Notes: generated by a model not told the origin, from the letters alone. 64,000 nt of DNA from Streptomyces sp. NBC_00820 (GCF_036347055.1 NZ_CP108882.1:4104501-4168500); one strand, 5' to 3'; shown: positions 25,030 to 35,102, numbered from the stretch's first letter. Made by a program: numbers and translations.

Positions 25030-25062
25030 CCCCGTTCCGCCGGTACTACCTGCGTATCTTCG

Positions 25063-25375
25063 TTATCCACAGAAGTTATCCACAGGTCAGCTTCTCGACC
25101 TGGGGACAAGTCGATAACAACATGCCGCTCGGTCGACAAATCGCCCTACAGCCCGCAAGAGAGGTCACGGGTGCGCAGATCACCCTTCGTCCACCCGTTT
25201 CCATTGGTTCACCTTTTAGGGCGACCCCTTTCCATCCGAAAGTGGGTGTCATGGCACGCTGGACCGACAATTCCCAGGTGGGGACGACAGTTCCGGAGTG
25301 ATCAATTCCGAAATCCACAGACTTTCCTCACAGCCTGTGGATAACTTTGGCCAGGATGTGGATTCCTGTGGACAA
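25063..25375. promoter_or_regulatory. DnaA-box cluster between pheA and serS
   Basis: Four exact nonamers occur: TTATCCACA at 25063-25071 and 25076-25084, TGTGGATAA at 25336-25344 and TGTGGACAA at 25367-25375. Near matches lie at about 25102, 25311 and 25357. The intergenic space is 540 bp and less GC-rich than average. There is no dnaA or dnaN nearby and far fewer boxes than a Streptomyces oriC, so it is more likely a DnaA-titrating or regulatory cluster. The serS promoter must also be here. Confidence 0.75.
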
Positions 25376-25569
25376 CGTCGTCCCCAAGTGCCGCGCCAGA
25401 CAAGGGAGTCCGGTCAACCAGGGGTCCGGCGCCTGCCCCGTTCCAGGGAATGAGACGGCCTTTATTGACCTCGCCCGGCACTCTGCGCAATCGCGCCATG
25501 GCGCGACGTAGGGCGCGAGCCGCAATACTGGGTCGTGGCCCGCGAGCTCGCACCGGTAGCCTTGGCCTC

Positions 25570-26847
25570 GTGATTGACCTTCGCCTGCTCCGTGAGGACC
25601 CCGACCGTGTGCGCGCGTCCCAGCGCGCCCGTGGAGAGGACGTCGCACTCGTCGACGCCCTCCTGTCTGCCGATGAGCGGCGCAGGTCGTCCGGCGTCCG
25701 CTTCGACGAACTGCGTGCCGAGCAGAAGCAGCTCGGCAAGCTGATCCCCAAGGCCACTCCCGAGGAGAGGGCCGAGCTGCTCAAGCGTGCCGAGCAGCTG
25801 AAGACCGACGTCAAGGCCGCCGACGCCGAGCGCGACGAGGCCGACTCCGAGACCCAGCAGCTGCTGCTCCGGCTCGGCAACCTCGTCTACCCCGACGTGC
25901 CCGTCGGTGGCGAGGAGGACTTCGTCACGCTGGAGACGCACGGCACGATCCGCGACTTCGGCGCCGAGGGCTTCGAGCCCAAGGACCACCTGGAGCTCGG
26001 CCAGATCCTCGGCGCGATCGACGTCGAGCGCGGCGCCAAGGTCTCCGGCTCCCGCTTCTACTTCCTCACCGGCGTCGGCGCCCTGCTGGAGCTGGCCCTG
26101 GTGAACGCGGCGATCGCGCAGGCCACCGAGGCCGGCTTCACGCCGATGCTGACCCCGGCGCTGGTGCGCCCGCAGTCCATGGCCGGCACGGGCTTCCTCA
26201 GCCAGGCGGCCGAGGACGTCTACCACCTCGACAAGGACGACCTGTACCTGGTCGGCACCTCCGAGGTCCCGCTCGCGGCGTACCACATGGACGAGATCAT
26301 CGACGCGAGCAAGCTGCCGCTGCGCTACGCCGGCTTCTCCCCGTGCTTCCGCCGCGAGGCCGGTTCGCACGGCAAGGACACCCGCGGCATCTTCCGCGTC
26401 CACCAGTTCGACAAGGTCGAGATGTTCTCGTACGTCGCTCCGGAGGACTCGCAGGCCGAGCACCAGCGCCTGCTGGAGTGGGAGAAGCAGTGGCTGACCT
26501 CGCTGGAGCTGCCGTTCCGCGTCATCGATGTCGCCACCGGTGACCTCGGCGCCTCGGCCGCCCGTAAGTACGACTGCGAGGCGTGGATCCCGACCCAGGG
26601 CAAGTACCGCGAGCTGACCTCGACGTCGGACTGCACCGAGTTCCAGTCCCGCCGCCTGTCGATCCGCGTCCGCGACGGCAAGCAGGTCAAGCCGCTGGCC
26701 ACGCTCAACGGCACCCTGTGCGCCGTACCGCGCACGATCGTGGCGATCCTGGAGAACCACCAGCTGCCCGACGGCTCCGTGTACGTGCCCGAGGTGCTGC
26801 GTCCGTACCTCGGCGGCCGAGAGGTCCTGGAGCCGGTCGCCAAGTGA
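25570..26847 (+). CDS. serS: seryl-tRNA synthetase
   Basis: Encodes 425 residues from a GTG. The N-terminal coiled-coil arm (about 25-105) binds the long variable arm of tRNA-Ser. The class II catalytic core shows motif 2 ([18 protein letters not shown]) and motif 3 (the segment from [11 protein letters not shown] through [10 protein letters not shown]), plus TSEVPL for serine binding. The protein acts in the cytoplasm. The stop overlaps the GTG of the following HAD phosphatase (GTGA), so the two are translationally coupled. Two tRNA-Ser genes lie in the same window, one of them 1.4 kb downstream. Confidence 0.98.
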   Translation: MIDLRLLREDPDRVRASQRARGEDVALVDALLSADERRRSSGVRFDELRAEQKQLGKLIPKATPEERAELLKRAEQLKTDVKAADAERDEADSETQQLLLRLGNLVYPDVPVGGEEDFVTLETHGTIRDFGAEGFEPKDHLELGQILGAIDVERGAKVSGSRFYFLTGVGALLELALVNAAIAQATEAGFTPMLTPALVRPQSMAGTGFLSQAAEDVYHLDKDDLYLVGTSEVPLAAYHMDEIIDASKLPLRYAGFSPCFRREAGSHGKDTRGIFRVHQFDKVEMFSYVAPEDSQAEHQRLLEWEKQWLTSLELPFRVIDVATGDLGASAARKYDCEAWIPTQGKYRELTSTSDCTEFQSRRLSIRVRDGKQVKPLATLNGTLCAVPRTIVAILENHQLPDGSVYVPEVLRPYLGGREVLEPVAK

Positions 26848-27662
26848 GCCCCGTGGTTCCCTCCGGGAGGTTCCCGTACCAGCTGATCGCGACCGACCTC
26901 GACGGCACGCTCCTGCGTGGCGACGGGTCGGTCTCGCGGCGCACCCGTGACGCCCTCGCCGCGGCCACCGCGGCGGGCGCCGCGCACATCGTCGTCACCG
27001 GCCGCGCGGCCCCCTGGACCCGGCACGTCCTCGACGACCTCGGCTACGAGGGCCTCGCCGTCTGCGGACAGGGCGCCCAGGTCTACGACGCCGGGCAGCA
27101 CCGCCTGCTGACGGCCGTGACCCTTGACCGGCAGCTCGCGGGCGTGGCCCTGGCGAAGATCGAGGCGGAGGTCGGCCCGCTGTACCTGGCGGCGAGCCGC
27201 GCCGGCCTGGACGGCGACGTGATCGTCGGCCCGGGCTACGCGCCCGTAGGCAAGCTCCCTGCCACCCCGTTCACGGACGCGTCCGATCTCTGGGCCGAGC
27301 CGCTGAACAAGATCTACATCCAGCACCCGACGCTGAGCGACGACGAGCTGGCCGAGACGGCCCAGCGCGTGGCCGGCGGGTTCGTCAACGCCGTCATGGC
27401 CGGCGCGGGCATCGTGGAGCTGCTGCCGCTCGGTCTGTCCAAGGCCACGGGCCTGTCCCTGGCGGCCCGCCGCCTGGGCCTGAAGGCCGCCGGCACCATC
27501 GCCTTCGGCGACATGCCCAACGACATCCCCATGTTCGCCTGGGCCGCCCACGGCGTGGCCATGGCCAACGCCCACGACGACCTGCGCGCGGTGGCGGACG
27601 AGGTGACGGCCTCCAACGAGGAGGACGGCATCGCGGTGGTCCTGGAGCGGTTGCTGGGCTGA
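26844..27662 (+). CDS. HAD-superfamily (Cof-type) phosphatase
   Basis: Encodes 272 residues. Catalytic motif I is DLDGTLL near residue 19, motif II VVTGRA, motif III lysine in [10 protein letters not shown] and motif [12 protein letters not shown]. The Cof/IIB cap lies between motifs II and III. It is a cytosolic phosphatase of unknown substrate, with sugar phosphates typical of the family. The GTG overlaps the serS stop. A second, related gene of the same family occurs at 42106. Confidence 0.9.
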   Translation: MSPVVPSGRFPYQLIATDLDGTLLRGDGSVSRRTRDALAAATAAGAAHIVVTGRAAPWTRHVLDDLGYEGLAVCGQGAQVYDAGQHRLLTAVTLDRQLAGVALAKIEAEVGPLYLAASRAGLDGDVIVGPGYAPVGKLPATPFTDASDLWAEPLNKIYIQHPTLSDDELAETAQRVAGGFVNAVMAGAGIVELLPLGLSKATGLSLAARRLGLKAAGTIAFGDMPNDIPMFAWAAHGVAMANAHDDLRAVADEVTASNEEDGIAVVLERLLG

Positions 27663-27701
27663 GGCCCCGGTCGGTACCGGGCGCTGCTACATTCGGCGCC
27701 C

Positions 27702-28115
27702 ATGCGATCACGCGAGTACGACCTCGACTTCCGCGACGGCTCGGCACGCATACGCACCTGGGGCGTCGTCCTGCTCGGCGTGGCGGGCCTGCTGTGGACC
27801 TGGTGCGCCGTACTGCTGCTCACGCCGTACCAGGTCGACCGGGAACCCGACGACCAGTACCCGAAGCAGTGCGAGGCGCGCCTGTTCACGGACCGCGGCA
27901 CCGCCAACGAGGGTGTCTACCGGGGCGATTACTGCGCGGACGAACGGGACTGGCCCGAGGCGCTCCTCGTGCTGGGCCTGTCGGTGCCGGTGTCGGTCGT
28001 GGGTGCCGCGCTGGTCACCACGGGGGTGGTGAGCAGGCGGATGAGCGCTCACGCGGAGGCCATGCGCGAGCTGGACAGGATCGCCGACCAGCGTGCGGCG
28101 GCCCAGTCGGAGTGA
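27702..28115 (+). CDS. two-helix membrane protein, hypothetical
   Basis: Encodes 137 residues with membrane segments at about 20-42 and 87-110. The intervening loop has two cysteines (KQCEARLF and GDYCADERD) that could form a disulfide outside the cell. The charged C-terminal tail (about 111-137) looks helical. No family is recognised. It follows the HAD gene by 39 bp on the same strand and may be the last gene of the serS unit. Confidence 0.75.
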   Translation: MRSREYDLDFRDGSARIRTWGVVLLGVAGLLWTWCAVLLLTPYQVDREPDDQYPKQCEARLFTDRGTANEGVYRGDYCADERDWPEALLVLGLSVPVSVVGAALVTTGVVSRRMSAHAEAMRELDRIADQRAAAQSE

Positions 28116-28175
28116 CCACGGGGTGACCTTGTCCGTCGCCCCGGAGGGAATGCCGCGGAGCACAGGGCGGAACCT

Positions 28176-28335
<160 letters not shown>

Positions 28336-28597
28336 GGGTGGGCGGCCCACGCGAGAGCGACATCGCGTGCTCGAAGCGGCCGCCCCGGGCAGTCGGCGGC
28401 TGCGGAGAGGTAATGGCTACTCCGGAGCCGGCCTCGGGCTGCCCTGTCGGGAGCTGGGCGTACTGCCGTGCATGGGCATCGCCGTGCTCCTCTCCCAGTC
28501 GGTGACGCCGGGTCCGTCCCGGCGGGTGGGGCACCACCAATGTGCCCTGCCCACCGATCGGGACGCAACCGAATTAGCGCGGGCCCGTGGGGCCTGC
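28336..28597. other. structured intergenic region
   Basis: No gene is seen. Two GC-rich hairpins stand close together: 28507-28512 with 28518-28523, and 28525-28534 with 28542-28555 (bulged). They may terminate the minus-strand ABC operon that ends at 28598, or belong to an unrecognised small RNA. The SRP RNA core motif is absent. Confidence 0.4.
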
Positions 28598-29317
28598 CTA
28601 CTCCTCGCCCGCCAGCTTCAGCGAGCGCAGCTTCTGCCCGGCGTACCAGGTGGCCAGCACGGTGACCGCGACCAGCAGCACCGTGGCGGTCGTCAGGCTG
28701 ACGTCGGAGGTCACGAGGTCCCCGCCGGCGACCTTGTGGGCGACCGCCAGAGACCACTGCTGGACGCTGAGCGTGCGCGCGCCGGGCACCAGGGAGCCGA
28801 AGAGCGTCTCCCAGACGAGCGCGTAGACCAGTCCGAAGACCACCGCGTGCCGCGAGACGGTACCCAGCAGCAGGAACAGCGCGGAGTAGGCGATCGAGGA
28901 GACCAGCGCGGCGACCGTGTAGGCGACGGCGATCTGCTGGCCGTTGCCGTTGAGGATCAGGCCCGCGATCAGGGTCGGCAGCGCGGAGAACACCATGGTG
29001 ACCGCGATGGCCACGATCAGCTTGGTGAAGATGATCACCGGCCGCTTCAGCGGCTTGGACAGCAGGTAGACGACGGAGCCGTCGTCGATCTCCGGGCCGA
29101 TCGCCCCGGTGCCGGCGATGACGCCGATGATCGGAACCATGGTGGCGATCGCGAAACCGCCGAGGACGTCGGCGGCCGTCTGGTCGTCGGCGCCGGACAG
29201 GAGGCGCACGGCGACGGCGATGACGATCAGCAGCATCGGCAGCGCGCCGAGGATGAGGGCCCGGCGGCGGCCGAGCAGGGCCCGATAAGTGAGCCGGGCG
29301 ACGGTGGGGTCGTACAT
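28598..29317 (-). CDS. ABC transporter permease (ABC-2 type)
   Basis: Encodes 239 residues with six predicted membrane helices and a cytoplasmic N-terminus. It has the ABC-2 export permease layout, including a coupling segment around GPEIDDGSVVYLLSKPLKRP that touches the ATPase. It is the last gene of a four-gene minus-strand operon containing two ATPases and two permeases. The substrate is unknown; ABC-2 exporters carry lipids, antibiotics or polysaccharides. Confidence 0.88.
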   Translation of the reverse strand: MYDPTVARLTYRALLGRRRALILGALPMLLIVIAVAVRLLSGADDQTAADVLGGFAIATMVPIIGVIAGTGAIGPEIDDGSVVYLLSKPLKRPVIIFTKLIVAIAVTMVFSALPTLIAGLILNGNGQQIAVAYTVAALVSSIAYSALFLLLGTVSRHAVVFGLVYALVWETLFGSLVPGARTLSVQQWSLAVAHKVAGGDLVTSDVSLTTATVLLVAVTVLATWYAGQKLRSLKLAGEE

Positions 29318-29327
29318 CTTCGGCCTC

Positions 29328-30239
29328 CTACGCCGCGACGAGATACGAGAAGACGGACTCGAGGGACTCGTCGGACGGCGAGACCGTGAGCAGCCGGATG
29401 CCGTGGTCGCGGGCGACCTTGGGCAGCAGCGCGGTGAAGCGGCCGAAGTCGACGGCCTGGACGCGCAGCGCGCCCTCCGCGTGGTCGACCTCGATGCCGG
29501 ACGTCGACGGGTCGGCGATCAGCGCGGCCGCGAGGGCGCGGTCGTCGCTGGAGCGCACCAGGTAGCGGTGCGGGCGGTCGGTCATCAGGCGGCGGATCCT
29601 GCGGAAGTCGCCGCTGGCCGCGTGCCGGCCGGCGACGATCACCTCGATGTGCCAGGCGAGCTGCTCGACCTCTTCGAGGATGTGGGACGAGAACAGCACC
29701 GTGCGGCCCTCGTCGCCCATGCGCCGCAGCAGGTCCATGAGCTGCATGCGCTGGCGCGGGTCCATGCCGTTGAAGGGCTCGTCGAGCAGGAGCAGCGACG
29801 GGTCGTGCACGAGGGCGCTCGCCATCTTCACGCGCTGGCGCATGCCCTTGGAGTAGGTGGAGATCTGCCGGTCCTGCGCGTACTCCATCTCGACCGTGGC
29901 CAGCGCCCGCGCGGCCGCCTTCTCACCGAGGCCGTGCAGTTCGGCGTTGGCGACGACGAATTCGCGGCCGGTGAGGAAGTCGTACATCGCCTCGCGCTCG
30001 GGGACGATGCCGATGTGCCGGTAGATCTTCTCGTTGCGCCACACCGGCTGTCCGTCGAGGGTGACCGTGCCGGTGGAGGGGGCGAGGAAGCCGCCCATCA
30101 TGTTGATGAGGGTGGACTTCCCGGCGCCGTTGGGGCCGAGCAGGCCGGTGACGCCAGGGCCGACGGTCATGGTGATGTCGTTGACGGCGACCACGTTGCC
30201 GAACCAGCGGGAGACGTGGTCGATGCTGAGTGTTGTCAC
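29328..30239 (-). CDS. ABC transporter ATP-binding protein
   Basis: Encodes 303 residues from a GTG. The Walker A is GPNGAGKST, the signature STYSKGMRQR, the Walker B SLLLLDEP and the switch His SSHILEE. The C-terminal about 80 residues are an extra regulatory or dimerisation region found in DrrA-like exporters. Its start overlaps the stop of the upstream permease (GTGA), so the pair is translationally coupled. Confidence 0.93.
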   Translation of the reverse strand: MTTLSIDHVSRWFGNVVAVNDITMTVGPGVTGLLGPNGAGKSTLINMMGGFLAPSTGTVTLDGQPVWRNEKIYRHIGIVPEREAMYDFLTGREFVVANAELHGLGEKAAARALATVEMEYAQDRQISTYSKGMRQRVKMASALVHDPSLLLLDEPFNGMDPRQRMQLMDLLRRMGDEGRTVLFSSHILEEVEQLAWHIEVIVAGRHAASGDFRRIRRLMTDRPHRYLVRSSDDRALAAALIADPSTSGIEVDHAEGALRVQAVDFGRFTALLPKVARDHGIRLLTVSPSDESLESVFSYLVAA

Positions 30240-31159
30240 AGGCCGACCTTCTTGTAGCGGCGGATCAGGAGGCCGTAGGACGCGGCGATCAGGCCGAGGA
30301 CGGCGAGGACGTACACCACTCCCTCTCCCGTGGAGGGGCCGGTTCCGCCGGGGAAGGAGGAGCCGCCGCCGAGGAGGGAGGACTGCACACCGTCGATCAG
30401 CGTGACGGGCGAGAACAGGCCGATCCAGGGCACGGCACCGGTGTGGCCGTTGAAGTCGGAGATGCCCTGGAGCGTGGAGACCGCGCCGTAGGAGATCGTC
30501 AGCACGGCGATCACGGCGGCGATGCCGAAGCCGCGGCGCGGGGTGACGGCGGCGATGACCAGGCCGATGCCGGCGAACAGCAGCGAGAGCAGCGCCACGG
30601 AGACCAGTCCCTCGCCGAACTGCTCGCTCTGGTGGGCGAAGCCCATCTTGGCCAGCAGCGCGCCCACGTAGAGCACGATCAGCGGGGCGCCGGTGAGGAT
30701 GAACAGGGCCGAGGCGAGCGCCGCGAACTTCGCCAGGACGTAGTCGGCGGTCTCGATGGGCCGCGAGAAGTACAGCGGGATGGTCTTGAAGCGCAGGTCG
30801 CGCGAGACGGCCTGGGGTGCCTGCGAGGCGACGTACAGGCTGATCACGGCCTGCATGACGATCGCGTAGCGGGTGAAGGCGTGGGGCAGCGGGAGTTCGT
30901 GCGCCTTGGTGGCCACCGCGACGGCGACCATGATGGCGGCGGGCACGCACATCACCGCGAACAGCAGCATCGGCAGCACCTTGGACTTCACCGAGCGGCC
31001 GAGGCCGTAGGAGCCGCGCAGGGACTGCGAGTACAGCGAGCGGCGGGCGTAGGCGCGGCCCAGGCGCGGGCCGTCGTAGCCGCGGTAGCCGATGTCGTGG
31101 ATGCGGGTCTGGTCGCCGGCCGGTGTCACCGCCGGCTGGAGGGGCTGCTCAACCGCCAT
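30236..31159 (-). CDS. ABC transporter permease
   Basis: Encodes 307 residues. The soluble N-terminus of about 60 residues contains a conserved Tyr/Gly/Arg motif (DIGYRGYDGPRLGRAYA), followed by six membrane helices. The segment RDLRFKTIPLYFSRPIETADYV is the likely ATPase-coupling region. It overlaps the upstream ATPase gene by 11 bp and the downstream ATPase by four, consistent with one operon. Confidence 0.9.
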   Translation of the reverse strand: MAVEQPLQPAVTPAGDQTRIHDIGYRGYDGPRLGRAYARRSLYSQSLRGSYGLGRSVKSKVLPMLLFAVMCVPAAIMVAVAVATKAHELPLPHAFTRYAIVMQAVISLYVASQAPQAVSRDLRFKTIPLYFSRPIETADYVLAKFAALASALFILTGAPLIVLYVGALLAKMGFAHQSEQFGEGLVSVALLSLLFAGIGLVIAAVTPRRGFGIAAVIAVLTISYGAVSTLQGISDFNGHTGAVPWIGLFSPVTLIDGVQSSLLGGGSSFPGGTGPSTGEGVVYVLAVLGLIAASYGLLIRRYKKVGL

Positions 31160-32147
31160 GGCCGACGGCCTCCTTGTGCTGCTCGTCGCTGCTGGTGAAC
31201 ACCTCGGAGATGCGGTGCCGGCGCTGTTCCATGCGCACCAGGCCGAGTCCGAGGTCGGCGACGACGTCGCGTACCAGGTCGTACGTCTCGTCGCCCGTGG
31301 CCGTCAGCAGCAGGATGTGTCCGGCGCCGGGCAGGCCGTCGCCGTCGCCTTCGGTTGCCACCCCGCGCGCGTGCAGCGCCTCGCGGACCGCGCGGGTGCC
31401 GTCGGGGTGATCGTCGCTGTCGGTGACCTCGATCGCGAGGGTCGTCGTGGTCTGCGTGAAGTCGGTGGTGGACGAGGAGCGCAGCAGCTTGCCGCCGTCG
31501 ACGACGACGACGTGGTCGCAGGTGCGCTCCAGCTCGCCCAGCAGGTGGGAGGTGACCAGGACCGAGATGCCGAAGTCGGTGTGGATGCGGCGGATCAGGC
31601 CGAGCATCTCGTCGCGGCCGACCGGGTCGAGGCCGTTGGTCGGCTCGTCCAGGAAGACCAGCCGCGGGTCGTGCACCAGGGCCTGGGCGAGCTTCACCCG
31701 CTGCTTCATGCCGGTGGAGTAGCCGCCGATGGGGCGGTAGCGCTCCTCGTACAGGCCGACGTGGCGCAGGGTGTCCGCGGTGCGCTCGCGCGCGGCGGTG
31801 GGCGGCAGGCCGGACATGCGGGCCATGTGCACGACGAACTCGGTGGCCGAGACGTCGGGCGGCAGGCAGTCGTGCTCCGGCATGTAGCCCACGCGCTCGC
31901 GGATGGCGGCGCCCTCGGTGGCCACGTCGAGGCCGAGCACCTCGGCGCGGCCCTCCGTGGCGGGGGACAGACCCAGCAGGATCTTGATCAGGGTCGACTT
32001 GCCGGCGCCGTTGGCTCCGACGAGTCCGGTCACACCGGCTCCGATGTCCACGGACAGCCGGTCGAGCGCGGTCACCCGGGGGAACCGCTTGCTCAGGCTT
32101 TCGGTCGCGATCACAGTCACGCCTTTGACGGTAGTGACCTCCGCCAT
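31149..32147 (-). CDS. ABC transporter ATP-binding protein, first gene of the operon
   Basis: Encodes 332 residues. The Walker A is GANGAGKST, the signature GGYSTGMKQR, the Walker B LVFLDEP and the switch His TSHLLGE. The C-terminal domain (about 230-315) carries Asp/Glu-rich segments and is probably regulatory. It heads a four-gene operon in which ATPase and permease alternate; the complex may use two different ATPases and two different permeases. The promoter should lie in the 228-bp gap facing the M24 peptidase gene. Confidence 0.93.
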   Translation of the reverse strand: MAEVTTVKGVTVIATESLSKRFPRVTALDRLSVDIGAGVTGLVGANGAGKSTLIKILLGLSPATEGRAEVLGLDVATEGAAIRERVGYMPEHDCLPPDVSATEFVVHMARMSGLPPTAARERTADTLRHVGLYEERYRPIGGYSTGMKQRVKLAQALVHDPRLVFLDEPTNGLDPVGRDEMLGLIRRIHTDFGISVLVTSHLLGELERTCDHVVVVDGGKLLRSSSTTDFTQTTTTLAIEVTDSDDHPDGTRAVREALHARGVATEGDGDGLPGAGHILLLTATGDETYDLVRDVVADLGLGLVRMEQRRHRISEVFTSSDEQHKEAVGHGG

Positions 32148-32375
32148 GCCGGTCGTCAGACCTCAGAGCCGTCTTCACGTCAGCCCCGAGTATTACGGCG
32201 CCCTTACGTGAGGATGAGGGAAACCCTGAGAGACGCCCCTCGGGGGCCACCCTCCGCGCGCACCGCCCACGGCCCTTGATCCCCCTATTGACGCCGCCTC
32301 TAACAACTGCGACATTCACCGGTGTCACGTTACGGACGCGTACCGCAGTCGACGGAACAGGACGGGGCGGGCGGG

Positions 32376-33218
32376 ATGACGACGGCAGTGAGCAGCGAAC
32401 TCTCCGCGGAACTGCGGGGATTCAGGCGGGTGCAGCGCCTCGCCTACGAGTGCGCGGAGGCGGTCGCGGCACGCCTGGAGCCCGGCGTGACCGAGCGCGA
32501 GGCGGCGCGCATGCAGCGGCGGTGGCTGCACGAGCGGGGGGTACGGGACTGGTTCCACCTGCCCTTCGCCTGGTTCGGCGACCGCACGGCGTTCACGGGC
32601 TTCCGCGTCCCGCTGCAGTTCTTCCCGACCGACCGCGCCCTGGAACCCGGGATGCCGTTCATCCTGGACATGGCCCCGGTGCACGAGGGCTTCACGGCGG
32701 ACATCGGCTACTCGGGCGCGCTCGGCGACCACCCGGTGCAGGCCCGGCTCATGGCCGACCTTCGGGCGCACCGCGAGCTGATCCTGCGCGAGGTGCGCGA
32801 GCGGCGCCCGCTGCGCGAGATCTACGAGGACGTGGACCGCCTCATGGTCCGCCAGGGCTACGCCAACCGGCACCGGGCCTATCCCTTCGGCGTGATCGCC
32901 CACAAGGTGGACCGGGTGCGGCAGCGCCGCCTATCCGCACACCTGTTCGGTTTCGGTACCCAGTCCCTGAAGGGACTGGCGAGCGACGCGCTGCACGGTC
33001 ACCGCGAGGGCTGGTCGCCCCTGTGGTCGCCGTACCGCTTCTCCGACCACCCCCCGCGACCGGGCCTGTGGGCGGTCGAACCCCACCTCGGCTTCAGAGG
33101 GACGGGCGCCAAGTTCGAGGAGATCCTGGTGGTCACCGACTCCCGGGACCCCGCGGAGAGCGCCTTCTGGCTGGACGACGATCTGCCGCACACGCGGCGC
33201 TGGGCGGAGGACAAGTGA
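32376..33218 (+). CDS. M24-family metallopeptidase
   Basis: Encodes 280 residues with a pita-bread fold, without the N-terminal domain of aminopeptidase P. The metal ligands can be traced: Asp in FILDMAPVHEGF, Asp in TADIGYSG, His in VIAHKVD, Glu in WAVEPHLG and Glu in AKFEEILVV. It could be a prolidase-like or small-substrate enzyme. The ATG at 32376 is preferred; an upstream ATG at 32322 would add 18 residues. Its stop overlaps the GTG of the hydrolase-SDR fusion, so the two products are likely made together. Confidence 0.88.
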   Translation: MTTAVSSELSAELRGFRRVQRLAYECAEAVAARLEPGVTEREAARMQRRWLHERGVRDWFHLPFAWFGDRTAFTGFRVPLQFFPTDRALEPGMPFILDMAPVHEGFTADIGYSGALGDHPVQARLMADLRAHRELILREVRERRPLREIYEDVDRLMVRQGYANRHRAYPFGVIAHKVDRVRQRRLSAHLFGFGTQSLKGLASDALHGHREGWSPLWSPYRFSDHPPRPGLWAVEPHLGFRGTGAKFEEILVVTDSRDPAESAFWLDDDLPHTRRWAEDK

Positions 33219-34975
33219 CGTTGAAGGGCGCGCGAGAGCGCCGGGTACGGACCGGCGGGGTCGAGCTGTGCGTCGCCGAGCTGGGCGACCCCACGCGGCC
33301 GACGGTGGTGCTGGTGCACGGCTACCCGGACAGCAAGGAGGTCTGGTCGGAGGTCGCCGTCCGCCTGGCCGAACGCTACGGCTTCCACGTCGTCCTCTAC
33401 GACGTCCGGGGCCACGGCCGCTCCACGGCACCCCGGCCGCTGCGCGGCGGCTTCACCCTGGCCAAGCTCACGGACGACTTCCTCGCCGTCGTCGACGCGG
33501 TCAGCCCCGACCGCCCGGTGCACCTCGTCGGGCACGACTGGGGCTCGGTGCAGTCCTGGGAGTTCGTGACGGTCGCCCGCACCCGGGGCCGTATCGCCTC
33601 CTTCACCTCCATGTCCGGGCCGTCCCTCGACCACTTCGGGCACTGGATCAACGCGCGCGTGAAACGTCCGACGCCCCGCCGGGTGGGACAGCTCCTCGGC
33701 CAGGGCGCCAAGTCCTGGTACGTGTACCTGCTGCACACTCCCGCCCTGCCGGAGCTGGCCTGGCGCGGGCCCCTCGGCAAACGCTGGCCGAAGATCCTCC
33801 AGCGCGCCGAGAAGATACCCGCCGGCGACTACCCGACCCCGTCCCTCGCCTCCGACGCCGCGCACGGCGCCTGGCTGTACCGGGACAACGTCCGCTCCCG
33901 GCTGCGCAGGCCGCGCCCGGACGCGCACGCCCACGCGCCCGTGCAGCTCATCACCCCGCAGGCGGACGCGTTCCTGTCCGAGCGGCTCTACGACGACCTG
34001 GAGCAGTGGGTCCCGCGGCTCACCCGGCGCACCCTCCCGGCCAAGCACTGGATCCCGCGCACCCGCCCCGACCAAGTGGCCGCCTGGATCGACGAGTTCG
34101 TGACCGCCGTCGACGGCGGCCGCACCGAGGTGGCCTCCGCCGGACACCACTCCGACCGTTTCCACGGGCAGTTGGTGCTCGTCACCGGCGCCGGCAGCGG
34201 CATCGGCCGGGCGACGGCGTTCGCGTTCGCGGAAGCGGGCGCCCGCGTGGTGGCCGTCGACCGCGACGCCGAAGCGGCCGCCCGCACCGCCGAGTTGGCC
34301 CGCCTGATCGGCGCGCCCGAGGCCTGGGCGGAGACGGTGGACGTCGCCGACGAGCAGGCCATGGAGAAGCTGGCCGAGAAGGTGCACCGCGACCACGGCG
34401 TGGTGGACGTGCTGGTCAACAACGCCGGCATCGGCCTGTCGGGCTCCTTCTTCACCACCACCCCCGCCGACTGGCGCAGGGTCCTGGACGTCAACCTGTG
34501 GGGTGTGATCCACGGTTGCCGTCTCTTCGGCGCGCGCATGGCCGAGCGCGGCCAGGGCGGCCACATCGTCAACATCGCCTCCGCGGCCGCCTTCCAGCCC
34601 TCCCGGGCGCTGACCGCCTACAGCACCTCCAAGGCGGCGGTGCTGATGCTCTCCGAGTGCCTGCGCGCCGAACTGGCCGCGCAGGACATCGGGGTCACCG
34701 CGATCTGCCCCGGCATCGTCAACACCAACATCACCTCCACGACCCGCTTCACCGGCGTCGACGAGGCCGAGGCACAGCGCCGGCAGAAGAGTTCGGCCCG
34801 CCTGTACGGGCTGCGCAACTACCCGCCGGAGAAGGTCGCCGGGGCGATCCTGGACGCGGTGGTCCACAACCGGGCGGTGGTCCCGGTGACCCCTGAGGCC
34901 CGGGGCGCGCATCTGCTGTCGCGGTTCATGCCGGGGGTGCTGCGGAGGATCGCCCGCGTCGAACCGAAACTGTGA
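33215..34975 (+). CDS. alpha/beta-hydrolase fused to short-chain dehydrogenase/reductase
   Basis: Encodes 586 residues with two complete enzymes in one chain. Residues about 10-300 are an alpha/beta-hydrolase: oxyanion HGYPDS, a nucleophile region with GHDWGS (Asp nucleophile, as in epoxide hydrolases) and a C-terminal His in AKHWIPRTRPD. Residues about 318-586 are a classical SDR: TGAGSGIG for NAD(P), NNAG, Ser in ASAAAF, and the Y-S-T-S-K catalytic motif. The GDxG-type hydrolase and SDR may act on successive steps of one substrate. The gene is coupled to the M24 peptidase by GTGA. Confidence 0.93.
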   Translation: MTLKGARERRVRTGGVELCVAELGDPTRPTVVLVHGYPDSKEVWSEVAVRLAERYGFHVVLYDVRGHGRSTAPRPLRGGFTLAKLTDDFLAVVDAVSPDRPVHLVGHDWGSVQSWEFVTVARTRGRIASFTSMSGPSLDHFGHWINARVKRPTPRRVGQLLGQGAKSWYVYLLHTPALPELAWRGPLGKRWPKILQRAEKIPAGDYPTPSLASDAAHGAWLYRDNVRSRLRRPRPDAHAHAPVQLITPQADAFLSERLYDDLEQWVPRLTRRTLPAKHWIPRTRPDQVAAWIDEFVTAVDGGRTEVASAGHHSDRFHGQLVLVTGAGSGIGRATAFAFAEAGARVVAVDRDAEAAARTAELARLIGAPEAWAETVDVADEQAMEKLAEKVHRDHGVVDVLVNNAGIGLSGSFFTTTPADWRRVLDVNLWGVIHGCRLFGARMAERGQGGHIVNIASAAAFQPSRALTAYSTSKAAVLMLSECLRAELAAQDIGVTAICPGIVNTNITSTTRFTGVDEAEAQRRQKSSARLYGLRNYPPEKVAGAILDAVVHNRAVVPVTPEARGAHLLSRFMPGVLRRIARVEPKL

Positions 34976-35102
34976 GGCCGGTGAGGGCTTCACCGTTTCG
35001 CACGGAGGCCGGTGAGGAGGGCTTCGCCGGTTCGGCCGCCGAGGCCTCCGCCGGTGAGCCCTCCGCCGGTTCTCCGTTCCGGCGACCGTCCGGCCCGGTG
35101 CG

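Noticed and set aside
25063..25375. Possible chromosomal replication origin
   Set aside because: Too few DnaA boxes, no dnaA/dnaN on either side, and housekeeping genes pheA and serS flank it. Interpreted as a DnaA-box cluster instead.
28390..28580. Possible SRP (4.5S) RNA or other known structural RNA
   Set aside because: The conserved SRP core motif is missing on both strands, and no RNase P, tmRNA or 6S landmark was seen.
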